A DNA stretch of 64,000 nucleotides from JAFGRR01 sp964563855 (GTDB lineage Bacteria > Planctomycetota > Phycisphaerae > UBA1845 > Fen-1342): NCBI GenBank assembly GCA_964563855.1, contig CAZLYU010000003.1:107778-171777 (forward strand), read 5' to 3'. Below the pieces are notes generated by a model, which saw only the letters and a list, made by a program, of their open reading frames with translations, was not told where the DNA came from and searched no databases. Position numbers and translations under genes: made by a program. Every line of letters starts with the position of its first letter. The first letter of the stretch is position 1. Below, piece after piece: positions 52,348 to 60,462 of the stretch.

Positions 52348-53377
52348 GCGTTGGATCCCCGGCATCGACGTCGGCGACGATCGCTTCGATCAAGCGGTCA
52401 GTTGTATACCCTTCGGCCTCGGCGGCGTAGTTGGTCACGATCCGATGGCGCAGCACGGGCTTGGCGAGTTGGCGTACGTCTTCGATAGAGGCATGCACGC
52501 GCCCGGCCAACGCCGCGCGGGCCTTCGCGCCCAGTAAAAGAAACTGCGCCGCACGCGGACCGGCCCCGAACGACACCAAACGCCGCACCACGTCCGCAAC
52601 GGCGCCGCTGGCCTCCTCAGGACGTGTGCCGCGCACTAAGCGCAACGCGTAATGGATCACGCTCGGCGGAGCGGGAACCCGCCGCACGAGTTGTTGCAGC
52701 GTCAGAATCTCGTCGCGCTGCAGAACCGCCTGCAACGCGACCCGCTCACCCGCAGTGGTCTGCTCGGCGATGCGATACTCATCGTCGTAAGACGGATAGC
52801 GCACAAACACCTTGAACATGAAGCGGTCTTGCTGCGCCTCGGGCAGCGGATACGTGCCTTCCTGCTCGATCGGGTTTTGCGTGGCGAGCACGAACAGCGG
52901 CGCTGCGATCGGACGCGACTCACCCCCGATGGAAACCTGCCCCTCCTGCATCGCTTCCAGCAGCGCCGCCTGCGTCTTCGGCGGCGTGCGGTTGATTTCA
53001 TCCGCCAGCAGCACGTTAGTGAATACGGGGCCGGGAATGAAACGAAACACGCGTTCGCCGGATGCGCGATCCTCCTGGATCACTTCAGTGCCCGTAATGT
53101 CCGAAGGCATCAAGTCTGGCGTGAACTGGATGCGGGCGAAGTCGAGCCCCAGACACTTGCTCAAACTGCTGATCATCAGCGTCTTCGCCAATCCCGGAAC
53201 ACCTTCCAAGATGACGTGGCCGCCGGCGAACAGCGCGATTAGCAGTTCGTCGAGCACCTCCTGCTGCCCGACGATCACCTGCGTCATCGCATCGCGCACG
53301 CGCTGCTGAGCGTGGCGTAGCTGCTCGATCAACGCCACATCATCGCCCGTCGGCGCGGGGGTCGTATTTTCAGCCAT
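52316..53377 (-). CDS. MoxR-family AAA+ ATPase
   Basis: A hexameric chaperone-like ATPase of 353 residues. Walker A is EGVPGLAKT (near 63), Walker B LLADEINRTPPKTQAALLEAM, and sensor regions LATQNPIEQEGTYPLPEAQQDRF. The start at 53377 has GGAGAGAG two to nine bases upstream; the frame runs further but only over the preceding gene. It sits 23 bases after the toroid protein gene. MoxR proteins help metal insertion and folding of VWA partners, which here are encoded by the next three genes. Confidence 0.95.
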   Translation of the reverse strand: MAENTTPAPTGDDVALIEQLRHAQQRVRDAMTQVIVGQQEVLDELLIALFAGGHVILEGVPGLAKTLMISSLSKCLGLDFARIQFTPDLMPSDITGTEVIQEDRASGERVFRFIPGPVFTNVLLADEINRTPPKTQAALLEAMQEGQVSIGGESRPIAAPLFVLATQNPIEQEGTYPLPEAQQDRFMFKVFVRYPSYDDEYRIAEQTTAGERVALQAVLQRDEILTLQQLVRRVPAPPSVIHYALRLVRGTRPEEASGAVADVVRRLVSFGAGPRAAQFLLLGAKARAALAGRVHASIEDVRQLAKPVLRHRIVTNYAAEAEGYTTDRLIEAIVADVDAGDPTHAAIADVTHA

Positions 53378-53400
53378 GTCTCTCTCCGCGCTCGCGACCG

Positions 53401-54453
53401 CTAGCGCTGCATGATGGGCAAGTGTCGATAGGGCAACTGCAACACGATGAGCGCTACGGCGGTCCCGTAGGTCGTGCCCACGAAGTCGCCGTCCCACGAA
53501 CCGTCCGGCGCCTGCGCGCCAAGCAGACGCCGCGCGACGGCTGGATAGTAGCGTTCCCACGCTTCGGGGCCAGTCAGGAACATGGCCTGCGCCATGTAGA
53601 GGTGCGCGTAATATTCGTGCCCTGTTCGCGCCGCCAACTCGGGTTGCAGCGTTCGCGTGATGTACTCGAGCGCGCGGCGGATGCGCGGCCCGTCGTACAC
53701 TCCCGCGTTGTACCAGCAGACGACGGCGGCGGCGGAGATCGGCGGCCGACTCGGGCCGCCATCGCCGGCCCGATAGGTGATGCCGCCGTCCGGGTTCGTC
53801 GACTTCACGAGATAGCCCATTGCCTCATCAATGACCGACTTAGGCGTCGCGACGCCGGCGTTGCGCGCAGCGCGCAACCCTTGCACCTGCGTGACCGTGA
53901 CCGAGCCCTCGTCGCCTCCCGAGTCGGGCGTGTACAGCCAGCCGCCCGCCTGGCTCTGGCTGCGCGCGGTCAACTCGATCGCTCGCCGCAGCACATCGCG
54001 GATTTGCGCCTGGCGTCGCGGGCTTTCCTCCATGCCATAACACTCCGCGAGAAACAACATCGCGAAGCCGTGTCCGTGCATGCAATTGCTGAGCTCCTCC
54101 GACGCGGCGATTAGCCCGTCGCGCCGCGCGTTGCCCAGGACGTACGTGAGCGCGCTGCTGACGTGGCGCGCGTAGGGTCCCTCAACGGGCGTGCTGCCCG
54201 CGGCAAGCAAAGCCAAGCCCGCCAACGCGGTCATCGCGGTGGGATACGCACCGCCTGGACCGCCGGAACGCCAACTGCCATCGCGGTTTTGTGACCGCAC
54301 CAAGAACTCCAACCCACGATCAATCGCGGAGCGCACTTCGTCGGTCACATGCGGGGGCAGGGGCGGCGCCGGGCTGGTTTGGCCGTGCGTCGACGCGGTC
54401 GTAAATACGCCGATGAGCGCGATCGTGGTGAAACGCTGTCGCACGCTGCTCAC
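53401..54453 (-). CDS. Exported alpha/alpha-toroid (prenyltransferase/squalene-oxidase repeat) protein
   Basis: A 350-residue exported protein starting with GTG at 54453; the GTG overlaps the stop of the upstream gene. Signal peptide about 1-24. Several repeats of the toroid type are seen: LEFLVRSQNRDGSWRS, IELTARSQSQAGGWLY, MGYLVKSTNPDGGITY and RRLLGAQAPDGSWDGD. The fold is shared with squalene cyclases and complement-like proteins, but the catalytic DxDD acid motif is not seen, so it is more likely a binding or scaffold protein. Planctomycete operons with MoxR often contain such a gene. Confidence 0.84.
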   Translation of the reverse strand: MSSVRQRFTTIALIGVFTTASTHGQTSPAPPLPPHVTDEVRSAIDRGLEFLVRSQNRDGSWRSGGPGGAYPTAMTALAGLALLAAGSTPVEGPYARHVSSALTYVLGNARRDGLIAASEELSNCMHGHGFAMLFLAECYGMEESPRRQAQIRDVLRRAIELTARSQSQAGGWLYTPDSGGDEGSVTVTQVQGLRAARNAGVATPKSVIDEAMGYLVKSTNPDGGITYRAGDGGPSRPPISAAAVVCWYNAGVYDGPRIRRALEYITRTLQPELAARTGHEYYAHLYMAQAMFLTGPEAWERYYPAVARRLLGAQAPDGSWDGDFVGTTYGTAVALIVLQLPYRHLPIMQR

Positions 54454-57400
54454 TTCACCAGGTCCTCCCCGCGATAGACGCCGATCGACCCGCCGGCCTG
54501 CACCAACACCCGTCCGCCGCAGACGCGGACGAACGCCGCCTCGCGCAAGGATTGCGGCTTGAGCTGGGCGTTCAGCGGCAAGTCGCGCCGCGCCGAGGGC
54601 GCGTCGATATCGAGCAGGATTGGCACGCCGCTCTGTTTGTCGATCAACTGGAGCGCAGCGTCGCTTGCATCCGGGCCGCGCCGCGCCGGGCGTCGCGGAC
54701 TGCGCACGCTATCGCTCCACCCGCGATAACTCTCCCAGCGCAGCACGGGAATGTAGCGCGGGTCACCGGCTAACTGCGTCAGGTCGATCGGCAGCACCCC
54801 CGGATACTGTTGCGCCCAAATCGGCGCCTGCGAGGCCGTGTCGATCGCCAGGAGAGTCACGCCGCCATTCCTCGGCGCAGGATCATCGGCCGCTAGATAG
54901 AGCCGTTCATCGGCGGCCGCCGCCGCCGTGATGACGCCGTCTAACGGCTGCAAGCGCTCAGCAAGAACATCCGAGCCGGTCAGCGCATCCAACACGCGAT
55001 AGCCGCCGGTCGACAAGCGAATGACCACCCACGGCCTGCCCTCGACGATGGTCATGCGGCTGCCGATCAGGCCGGGGCGCACCCAACGCTCCGTCGCACT
55101 GTTGGGGTCAATGCCGACTGCGCCCCGCGCGCCGAGCGAAACGATGACACCATGAGCCGCGGCCGTCGCGGCGGAAGCGCCCATCGGTGTGGGCAGCGAT
55201 CCGCGCAAGACGCCGGTCCGTGCATCGAGCACAACGCCGCGCTGCAAGTCGTCCGTCAGCAGGACCGCGTCGGCGACCCGCTCCACCCGCTCGAAGCGGC
55301 GACCATGAAAGACGCGCTCCCATGCCAGCGATCCATCGATCCAAAGCGACGACTTGATCCTGGAGCCATCACGCAGGAGATAGACGCGTTCGCGATCAGC
55401 CGACGCTCGGCTCGGGAAATCATCTGACGAGCTCGGATCGCTCGCTGAACGCCACCAGATATCGCCGCCCCACAACACGGGCCCCGCACCAACCGCCGCC
55501 AACCCCCATGAACTTTGGATCAGCCGCCGACCGTCATGTTGAATCGCCTGCGCATCGGCCGCGACTGCGATCGGCGCCGCGTCTTCACCAGCCAACGCCG
55601 CGGCCAGCAGATCGCTCACCGCTTCCGAGTCGGCCGTTCGCGAAGCGGCGCGTGGCGGGTCAACCCACGAGCGACGGTCGCCGGTGTCGAGCGACAGCTG
55701 CACCAGCCGCCCGCGCGTGCGGTCGATCGCGGTGATGGTCTGCGCGAGGCTGTCAGCGCCATCCGGCCACACCAGCGCGTGTTGCTCGCGCACCCACGTC
55801 GGGCGCATCGCCGGCGTCAAACGGTCGCGGGCGTGACGCGTCAGCACCGACTCCGCTGCCGCGATCCGTTCGCCCAGGCGACGCACCGCCGATGCGGCGT
55901 CAGCGTCTTCCACCAACGTCCGCCACACCTCACCAGTCGGGAGGGCGCGCCCCACGTCGCCGGCGGAAACCAGCGCCGCCCACGCCTCGGTCAGCCCCCG
56001 AAGCGCATCAGCGTCCGCTGCGTCCGGCCTTGGGGAAAGGAATCGCGCGACAATCTCCGGCGGCAGAGCCGGGGCCGCGTCCACCAGGGCGTGCTCGAGC
56101 TGTTCGTAGACTTCGGGCGAAAGCGGCAAGCTCGCCGCGAGCAACTGCTGCGTTGGCGTCAGCGCGGCTTCCATCACGCGCTGGGACCACTCCGATCGCT
56201 CCGCCGCGCTCGCCGCCGCGAGCAATTCTCGCAGCGTCGCGGCGGCGAAATAGCTCGGTTGCATACGACGCTCACCCGTCCATCCGACACGCACCGACTC
56301 GCCGCTCTCATCGCCGAACAGTTCGAGGCTGCCTTCGAGCGCCGCAGCCGCCCGTCCCGCGGCGAGACGCGTGTCGAGCAGCCATGCGCGGATCTGCGGC
56401 GTGCTATCGGTCGTCGCTTCCTGAAGCGCGGTATCGAGCAGATCGATGCGATCATCGGCAGTAGGCGCATCCGCCGCGAGCCCGCCGAGACACTCGAGCT
56501 TCAGTTCGAGCTCCGCGCTCGACAGATCATCAGCAGCCGCAAGTCGCTGGTAGCCGTCCGACAGACGGCCTTGCATCGCTTCGAGCTTCGCGAGAACGAA
56601 CCGGTCGTCGGCGGCGGGCGTCATCGAAGGATCCACCAGCTTCTCGATCATTCCGACCTGGGCGGTGAAGAGCCGCGCCGGCGCAGCCACCACGTTTCCG
56701 GCTGGACCGAAGGCCATATCGCGTTCTGCGGTCCACTGGTCGCCGATGATTCGCCCGGACTCGGTGGCGAGCACGACGACACCGTCAAGCGTCGGCACAT
56801 AGACGCGATCACCGTGCACGGTCCCGCGGGCGCAGACATCCAGCGGGGCGGAGCGCCACGTCGTTTGGTTCGGATCGCGCAGGTCGTGCGACGCGACCCG
56901 GCCGCCGGCCACGATCAACGCGTGCGACGTCGCACCGATCACCATCGGCGCCACGCGTCGCTCCAGTCGCCACTGCGGCTGCCCGTGATAGCGATCGAAG
57001 GCGAGGATGAAGTTTGAATCGGTCGGCGCCGCAATGAGCAATTTCGGCGTGATCAAGATGGGATCGATCCGCGGGAGCGGCGGGTCGCCGCGCCGCCACA
57101 TCGGCCGCGGTCCGTAGCGTTCATCGCGTTCATACGCGTGCGCCCAACGCCATCGCAGTTGTGGGCGACGTTCGTCATCACCGCGCAACTCGAGCGCGGC
57201 CACCACGCCGTTGCCAGTTGCAACAAATACTTCGTTGCCGTTCCCAGCCAACTGCACGCGCCCGCCCGCAGCCGGGAGTTCCATAGGCTGGCTTTGCACG
57301 ACGCGTTCCTCGAGCACCGTGCCGTCCGATGCGCGAAGCACGGCCAGCCAGAGCTCCTCGTTACGCACAAACGCAGCCAGCAGGCGATCGGCGTCAAGCG

Positions 57401-58676
57401 TCGTCGGGGCGACCGGGAAATGCAGCGGATCGGATTCGGGCGCATCGCCGAGCGTCCAAACGGTCTCGCCGTCGGCAAGCCGGCGGGCGGTCAGAAGGTT
57501 GGGCGTGAGTCGCAGGAATGACCCGCCACGCCCCATCCAACGGGGACGCGGGGTCGCGGCGGCTTCGGCGGTCGCCAGCGGCTCAACGGTGTAGACCTGC
57601 TGTTCGTCGGCGAGCGCGGCGTGCGCCAGCGCCTGTGCGAACGCGTCAGACAACGCACGCGACGGAAAGGTCGCGCCCACCTGTTGTTGCGGCGTAAACA
57701 GATCGTTCATGATGAAACGATCGAACGCGCTGCCCCGATCGTCGTCGTGCTCGAACTGGGTTGGGCTCTGCACACGCCAGAGCATGCTCAGCGAAGACGC
57801 GTCGAAGACTTGCAGGCTGCCGGGCCGACGCACGATCACCCGCTCGCCCGCGAGCAACGGCCTGAGCAGCGGCGGGCGACGCAGTTCGATCGATAGTTGT
57901 GCGACGTCCAGCGCGGGCGCGTTATCGCTCGCCGACCAAAAGGAACGCCAGCGCGACGCGGGGCGTAGCAATAACGCCATGGGCGCGGGCGGTTGTTCGC
58001 TGGTTTGCAACCAGGTTGCCAATGCGGCGTAGGCCTCGCGCCGCGCGGCGTCCGGCGCGTCATCGAGCCCCGTCAGCCCCGCCTGCGCCGCTTCCCGAAG
58101 GCCGAGCTTCGCAAGCGCCACGACGCGTTGGGCTTCGTGCGGCCAAGGCGCCGTGGGACGCGTAGCGAGGACGCGCTCGGCGACGCGGAGCGCTGGCGCC
58201 CATGCGCCGCGGTCAATGAGCAACGCGCCCAGCTCGCGCCCGATTTCAGCCCAGTGCCGGCTGGGCGTGTGTCGTTCAAACAGATCGAGCAATTGGGCCA
58301 CGTCGCCGCGGCTTGCTGCATCTTCGAACTGCCGGCTGACTCGGCCGTCCTGCATCTGCTGATAGAGCGTCCGCGCTGGACCGGAGAGTCGCGCCAGCAG
58401 GTCGGCCGCGCGGAGGTGCGCCGAAACGAAGCCGCCGTCAGCGATCGGCGTGAGCGCGTCGGCCGCCGCAAACGCCCGGGCCGCTAGCGCCGTCGCCACG
58501 CGCGCGTCGTCCTGTTCAACAGCGTCTTCGAGTTCACGCAGCAGGAGCGCCGCCTCGTTGTCTAGCGGAAGATGCACGGCTGACGCGGTATTGGGCTGCG
58601 CATGGAGCGCAGGAGCGACCAGCACCTGCGTCAGCCACACCAGCAAGACGTGCGTGATCGTTCCGCGGAAGGACAT
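54450..58676 (-). CDS. Giant secreted PQQ-like beta-propeller protein
   Basis: A 1408-residue exported protein, first of the large operon. The ATG at 58676 is chosen (a GTG three bases earlier is equivalent); residues 1-28 are a signal peptide ending LHAQ. After a helical TPR-like part (about 35-215, ALAARAFAAADALTPIADGG) come two sets of PQQ/quinoprotein-like blades: about residues 260-680 (for example VIVRRPGSLQVFDASSLSML and RVYVPTLDGVVVLATESG) and about 1010-1400 (VVLDARTGVLRGSL, VGIDPNSATERWV). A helical stretch lies between (about 680-1000). No enzyme motif is obvious, so I see a BamB-like scaffold rather than a dehydrogenase. It starts 42 bases after the tiny gene at 58719. Confidence 0.84.
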   Translation of the reverse strand: MSFRGTITHVLLVWLTQVLVAPALHAQPNTASAVHLPLDNEAALLLRELEDAVEQDDARVATALAARAFAAADALTPIADGGFVSAHLRAADLLARLSGPARTLYQQMQDGRVSRQFEDAASRGDVAQLLDLFERHTPSRHWAEIGRELGALLIDRGAWAPALRVAERVLATRPTAPWPHEAQRVVALAKLGLREAAQAGLTGLDDAPDAARREAYAALATWLQTSEQPPAPMALLLRPASRWRSFWSASDNAPALDVAQLSIELRRPPLLRPLLAGERVIVRRPGSLQVFDASSLSMLWRVQSPTQFEHDDDRGSAFDRFIMNDLFTPQQQVGATFPSRALSDAFAQALAHAALADEQQVYTVEPLATAEAAATPRPRWMGRGGSFLRLTPNLLTARRLADGETVWTLGDAPESDPLHFPVAPTTLDADRLLAAFVRNEELWLAVLRASDGTVLEERVVQSQPMELPAAGGRVQLAGNGNEVFVATGNGVVAALELRGDDERRPQLRWRWAHAYERDERYGPRPMWRRGDPPLPRIDPILITPKLLIAAPTDSNFILAFDRYHGQPQWRLERRVAPMVIGATSHALIVAGGRVASHDLRDPNQTTWRSAPLDVCARGTVHGDRVYVPTLDGVVVLATESGRIIGDQWTAERDMAFGPAGNVVAAPARLFTAQVGMIEKLVDPSMTPAADDRFVLAKLEAMQGRLSDGYQRLAAADDLSSAELELKLECLGGLAADAPTADDRIDLLDTALQEATTDSTPQIRAWLLDTRLAAGRAAAALEGSLELFGDESGESVRVGWTGERRMQPSYFAAATLRELLAAASAAERSEWSQRVMEAALTPTQQLLAASLPLSPEVYEQLEHALVDAAPALPPEIVARFLSPRPDAADADALRGLTEAWAALVSAGDVGRALPTGEVWRTLVEDADAASAVRRLGERIAAAESVLTRHARDRLTPAMRPTWVREQHALVWPDGADSLAQTITAIDRTRGRLVQLSLDTGDRRSWVDPPRAASRTADSEAVSDLLAAALAGEDAAPIAVAADAQAIQHDGRRLIQSSWGLAAVGAGPVLWGGDIWWRSASDPSSSDDFPSRASADRERVYLLRDGSRIKSSLWIDGSLAWERVFHGRRFERVERVADAVLLTDDLQRGVVLDARTGVLRGSLPTPMGASAATAAAHGVIVSLGARGAVGIDPNSATERWVRPGLIGSRMTIVEGRPWVVIRLSTGGYRVLDALTGSDVLAERLQPLDGVITAAAAADERLYLAADDPAPRNGGVTLLAIDTASQAPIWAQQYPGVLPIDLTQLAGDPRYIPVLRWESYRGWSDSVRSPRRPARRGPDASDAALQLIDKQSGVPILLDIDAPSARRDLPLNAQLKPQSLREAAFVRVCGGRVLVQAGGSIGVYRGEDLVK

Positions 58677-58718
58677 CACTGCGGAGGCTGCTCAGAAAGC
58701 TTGGACCGCGGTCCCCGC

Positions 58719-59000
58719 TTAGGGAGCGCCGCCGCCCGCCGGCGGCGCGGGAGTGAACGCGTTCGGTCCACAGAGCGGCGGAAACGTGCACGTGGGATCG
58801 ACGCTGAAGTCGACGCCGGGGCCTTCGTAGCCCGAGGCGAGGAAGGCGTATTCGACCGGGTCGCAGTTCAGCACGGTGCCGCACGGATTGAGATTGCCGG
58901 CAAACGCGAGCGCGCCGTCGAGCCCGCAACCGCCGAACTGAAAGGCGGTAGCGCTGGCAAAGATAAGCGCGGTCGTCCGCCACGAGCGGGAACGTTGCAT
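58719..59000 (-). CDS. Tiny secreted Cys-containing protein f (93 residues)
   Basis: Starts at 59000, with GAGGTG eight bases upstream; a GTG nine bases earlier is the alternative. Residues about 8-24 are hydrophobic and end in FGGC (Cys25), a lipobox-like site. Four more cysteines follow, with a motif NPCGTVLNCDPVEYAFLA whose VLNCD is shared with protein e just upstream. The tail is Pro/Ala/Gly rich. It lies 20 bases after e and 42 bases before the giant propeller gene. Homologues not recognised; probably a lipoprotein or exported peptide. Confidence 0.7.
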   Translation of the reverse strand: MQRSRSWRTTALIFASATAFQFGGCGLDGALAFAGNLNPCGTVLNCDPVEYAFLASGYEGPGVDFSVDPTCTFPPLCGPNAFTPAPPAGGGAP

Positions 59001-59020
59001 GATGATCACCTCGCGGCGTG

Positions 59021-59245
59021 TTAGCCTTCGGCCGCCTCAATGTTGGGGCAGTCGATCAAGACGGGTACGGGTTCGCAAAAACCGAAGAACGTGCTGGAGT
59101 CGCAGTTCAGCACCGAGCAGAAGTCAAACGACGTCAGCACCGTTGCGCCGAGGAACTGATTGCAGCCCGTCGGGAACGCCTGCAAGAGAAAGCCCCCCGT
59201 CGCGATGAGCAGCGCCCAGCGTCGGGCGCGACCGAAGCGGTTCAT
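59021..59245 (-). CDS. Tiny secreted Cys-containing protein e (74 residues)
   Basis: The start at 59245 has AAGGAG seven bases upstream. Basic residues (NRFGRARR) precede a hydrophobic stretch ending PTGCNQF (Cys28). Further cysteines lie in FDFCSVLNCDSSTFFGFC and near the end, DCP. The VLNCD motif repeats in protein f, so the two look like paralogues. A promoter-like pair at 59293-59322 lies 48 bases upstream, just after the terminator of the preceding four genes. Confidence 0.7.
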   Translation of the reverse strand: MNRFGRARRWALLIATGGFLLQAFPTGCNQFLGATVLTSFDFCSVLNCDSSTFFGFCEPVPVLIDCPNIEAAEG

Positions 59246-59292
59246 CAAGCACTCCTTCCAGGGCTGCAGAACTCCGCCAACCACACGGCCGA

Positions 59293-59322
59293 AGTATACG
59301 GCTGCACTCGCTGACGCGACAA
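59293..59322 (-). promoter_or_regulatory. Promoter-like sequence of the e-f unit
   Basis: Read on the minus strand, TTGTCG (59322-59317) and TATACT (59298-59293) are 18 bases apart, matching the consensus at 4 and 5 of 6. The start of protein e is 48 bases downstream, with a good ribosome site. The 18-kb operon may be served from here too. Confidence 0.5.
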
Positions 59323-59337
59323 CCCACGCGTCGTGAA

Positions 59338-59374
59338 CAAAAGCAAACGAGACGCGACCAGGCCGCGTCTCGTT
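59338..59374 (-). terminator. Rho-independent terminator between tiny genes d and e
   Basis: On the minus strand an 11-base perfect stem (AACGAGACGCG with CGCGTCTCGTT, 59374-59346) encloses a seven-base loop and is followed by TGCTTTTGTT. It lies 33 bases after the stop of gene d (59407) and should end the first four-gene unit. Confidence 0.85.
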
Positions 59375-59406
59375 GCCGACTTTCACTGCGATCGATCCGT
59401 TGTCGC

Positions 59407-59577
59407 TTACGACAACAGGTCGAGCGCGAAGTTGGCCGGCGACAGCAGGTACTGGAGCGGGGTGTCAGGCTGCAGATTCAGCAGGCTGAACGGAAAGATT
59501 CCAGGCCAACCGACGCACGAAAAGCCCGGGCCCAGCAGCGCACCGCCGAGGGCGAGAAAAGCGAGCTTCTTTTTCAT
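59407..59577 (-). CDS. Tiny secreted protein d (56 residues)
   Basis: Begins MKKKLAFLALGGALLGPGF and reaches Cys21 (FSC), a signal with lipobox-like end. The mature part has a Trp, Pro and many Leu, ending ANFALDLLS, a tail similar to that of protein c (VDLALDIIR). A TGGAG is seen seven bases before the start. It is the last gene before the terminator. Confidence 0.7.
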   Translation of the reverse strand: MKKKLAFLALGGALLGPGFSCVGWPGIFPFSLLNLQPDTPLQYLLSPANFALDLLS

Positions 59578-59686
59578 TTCGTTTCTCCAGGGGTAACGTG
59601 GACGTTCGCCCACGACTTGTTTCACCAAAGTGGCCTCACCCGGCTTCGTCGACCGCGCCGGCAAACGAAGACGGGCGACCAACTGC

Positions 59687-59860
59687 TTAGCTGAACAGGT
59701 CTTCGCGAATGATGTCGAGGGCGAGGTCAACCCACACCGGGCCGCCGAAGCTGAAACCCGTGTTGAACAGACCCCGGACGAACGAGTTCAGGCAGCTCTG
59801 GAACAGCGTCGAGCCACCCAGGGTGAGTGCGGCGAGCAGAACGAGCTTGCTCTTGTTCAT
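59687..59860 (-). CDS. Tiny secreted protein c (57 residues)
   Basis: Translated from the minus strand: MNKSKLVLLAALTLGGSTLF, then QSC (Cys23), and a mature part with NSFVRGLFNTGFSFGG and the end IREDLFS. AGGAG lies nine bases before the start codon. Below the usual size cut-off for gene finders. Hydrophobic plus amphipathic helices are likely. Next gene d follows after 109 bases with hairpin-forming sequence. Confidence 0.68.
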   Translation of the reverse strand: MNKSKLVLLAALTLGGSTLFQSCLNSFVRGLFNTGFSFGGPVWVDLALDIIREDLFS

Positions 59861-59883
59861 TGCGTTTATCTCCTGTGTCCCGT

Positions 59884-59916
59884 CGCGGTCGTTCGAGCGT
59901 TCACGCTCGAGCCGCG
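59884..59916. repeat. Hairpin between tiny genes b and c
   Basis: On the plus strand CGCGG ... TTCGAGCG TTCA CGCTCGA ... CCGCG can fold into an interrupted hairpin with a seven-base inner stem. No T run follows on the minus strand, so it is more likely an mRNA stability or processing element than a terminator. It starts 15 bases before the stop of gene b. Confidence 0.45.
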
Positions 59917-59931
59917 GCAGAGCGGTCTGTC

Positions 59932-60069
59932 TTAGTCGAGGAAAAAGTTGAATACGAGGAAGTCGCCGATGGCGTCACCAAGCATGGTGGCCACCCACGA
60001 GCAACCGCTCTGCAGAACCACGGCGCCAGTGCCGAGGAGCAGCAGCGACGTCTTGAACGTGCGCTTCAT
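59932..60069 (-). CDS. Tiny secreted protein b (45 residues)
   Basis: Start at 60069 with TTGGAG nine bases upstream. MKRTFKTSLLLLGTGAVVLQ ends in SGC (Cys23), the best lipobox of the group. The rest, SWVATMLGDAIGDFLVFNFFLD split in two amphipathic pieces, is very hydrophobic with several Phe. 71 bases to gene c. Confidence 0.7.
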   Translation of the reverse strand: MKRTFKTSLLLLGTGAVVLQSGCSWVATMLGDAIGDFLVFNFFLD

Positions 60070-60125
60070 GTGAGTCTTCTCCAATCTGAAACTCTGTTTC
60101 TCGGTTGATCCACTGTCGCCGTCGA

Positions 60126-60257
60126 CTAGTCGACCGCGTACGACACCAGCAGGCGTCGAACGACCGCCGTCAGGCAGCCATCGCCAAACAGGCCCAACTG
60201 CGCCACGCTGCTGACAGATGCCAGCATCGCCAGCTTGATCCAAAAGGCCTTCTTCAT
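60126..60257 (-). CDS. Tiny secreted protein a (43 residues)
   Basis: Translated from the minus strand: MKKAFWIKLAMLASVSSVAQ, then LGLFGDGC (Cys28) and a basic-hydrophobic end (TAVVRRLLVSYAVD). TAGGAGG lies six bases before the ATG, the strongest ribosome site in the group. It is the first gene after the promoter-like sequence at 60430-60457, with a leader of about 165 bases. Too short for usual gene finders, so often missed. Confidence 0.68.
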   Translation of the reverse strand: MKKAFWIKLAMLASVSSVAQLGLFGDGCLTAVVRRLLVSYAVD

Positions 60258-60429
60258 CGTGAGCCTCCTAACTGAAACTCAGCCCTATCCTTGAGACATC
60301 GACCCAACACCCGGCCACACACCGAGTGTTCCGGTAATCCTCACGGCGGGCTCACGATCTGGACAGTGTGGGCGCCCCGACCGCATGGGGAGCTCAGATC
60401 TGAAGACCGCGCCGCAAAATCGGGATGGG

Positions 60430-60457
60430 ACTATACGTCTTCTGACATGTGACGCAA
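60430..60457 (-). promoter_or_regulatory. Promoter-like sequence of the tiny-gene cassette
   Basis: On the minus strand TTGCGT (60457-60452) and TATAGT (60435-60430) are separated by 16 bases; the -10 box matches 5 of 6. It begins six bases after the mtnA stop, so the cassette need not depend on mtnA read-through. Confidence 0.5.
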
Positions 60458-60462
60458 GGCCC

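Noticed and set aside
55515..57017. A 500-codon plus-strand open frame inside the propeller gene
   Set aside because: Shadow of the large gene; Arg/His/Gln rich, no start context.
60306..60330. AACAC/GTGTT inverted repeat in the leader of the tiny-gene cassette
   Set aside because: Only five base pairs with a long loop, expected by chance.
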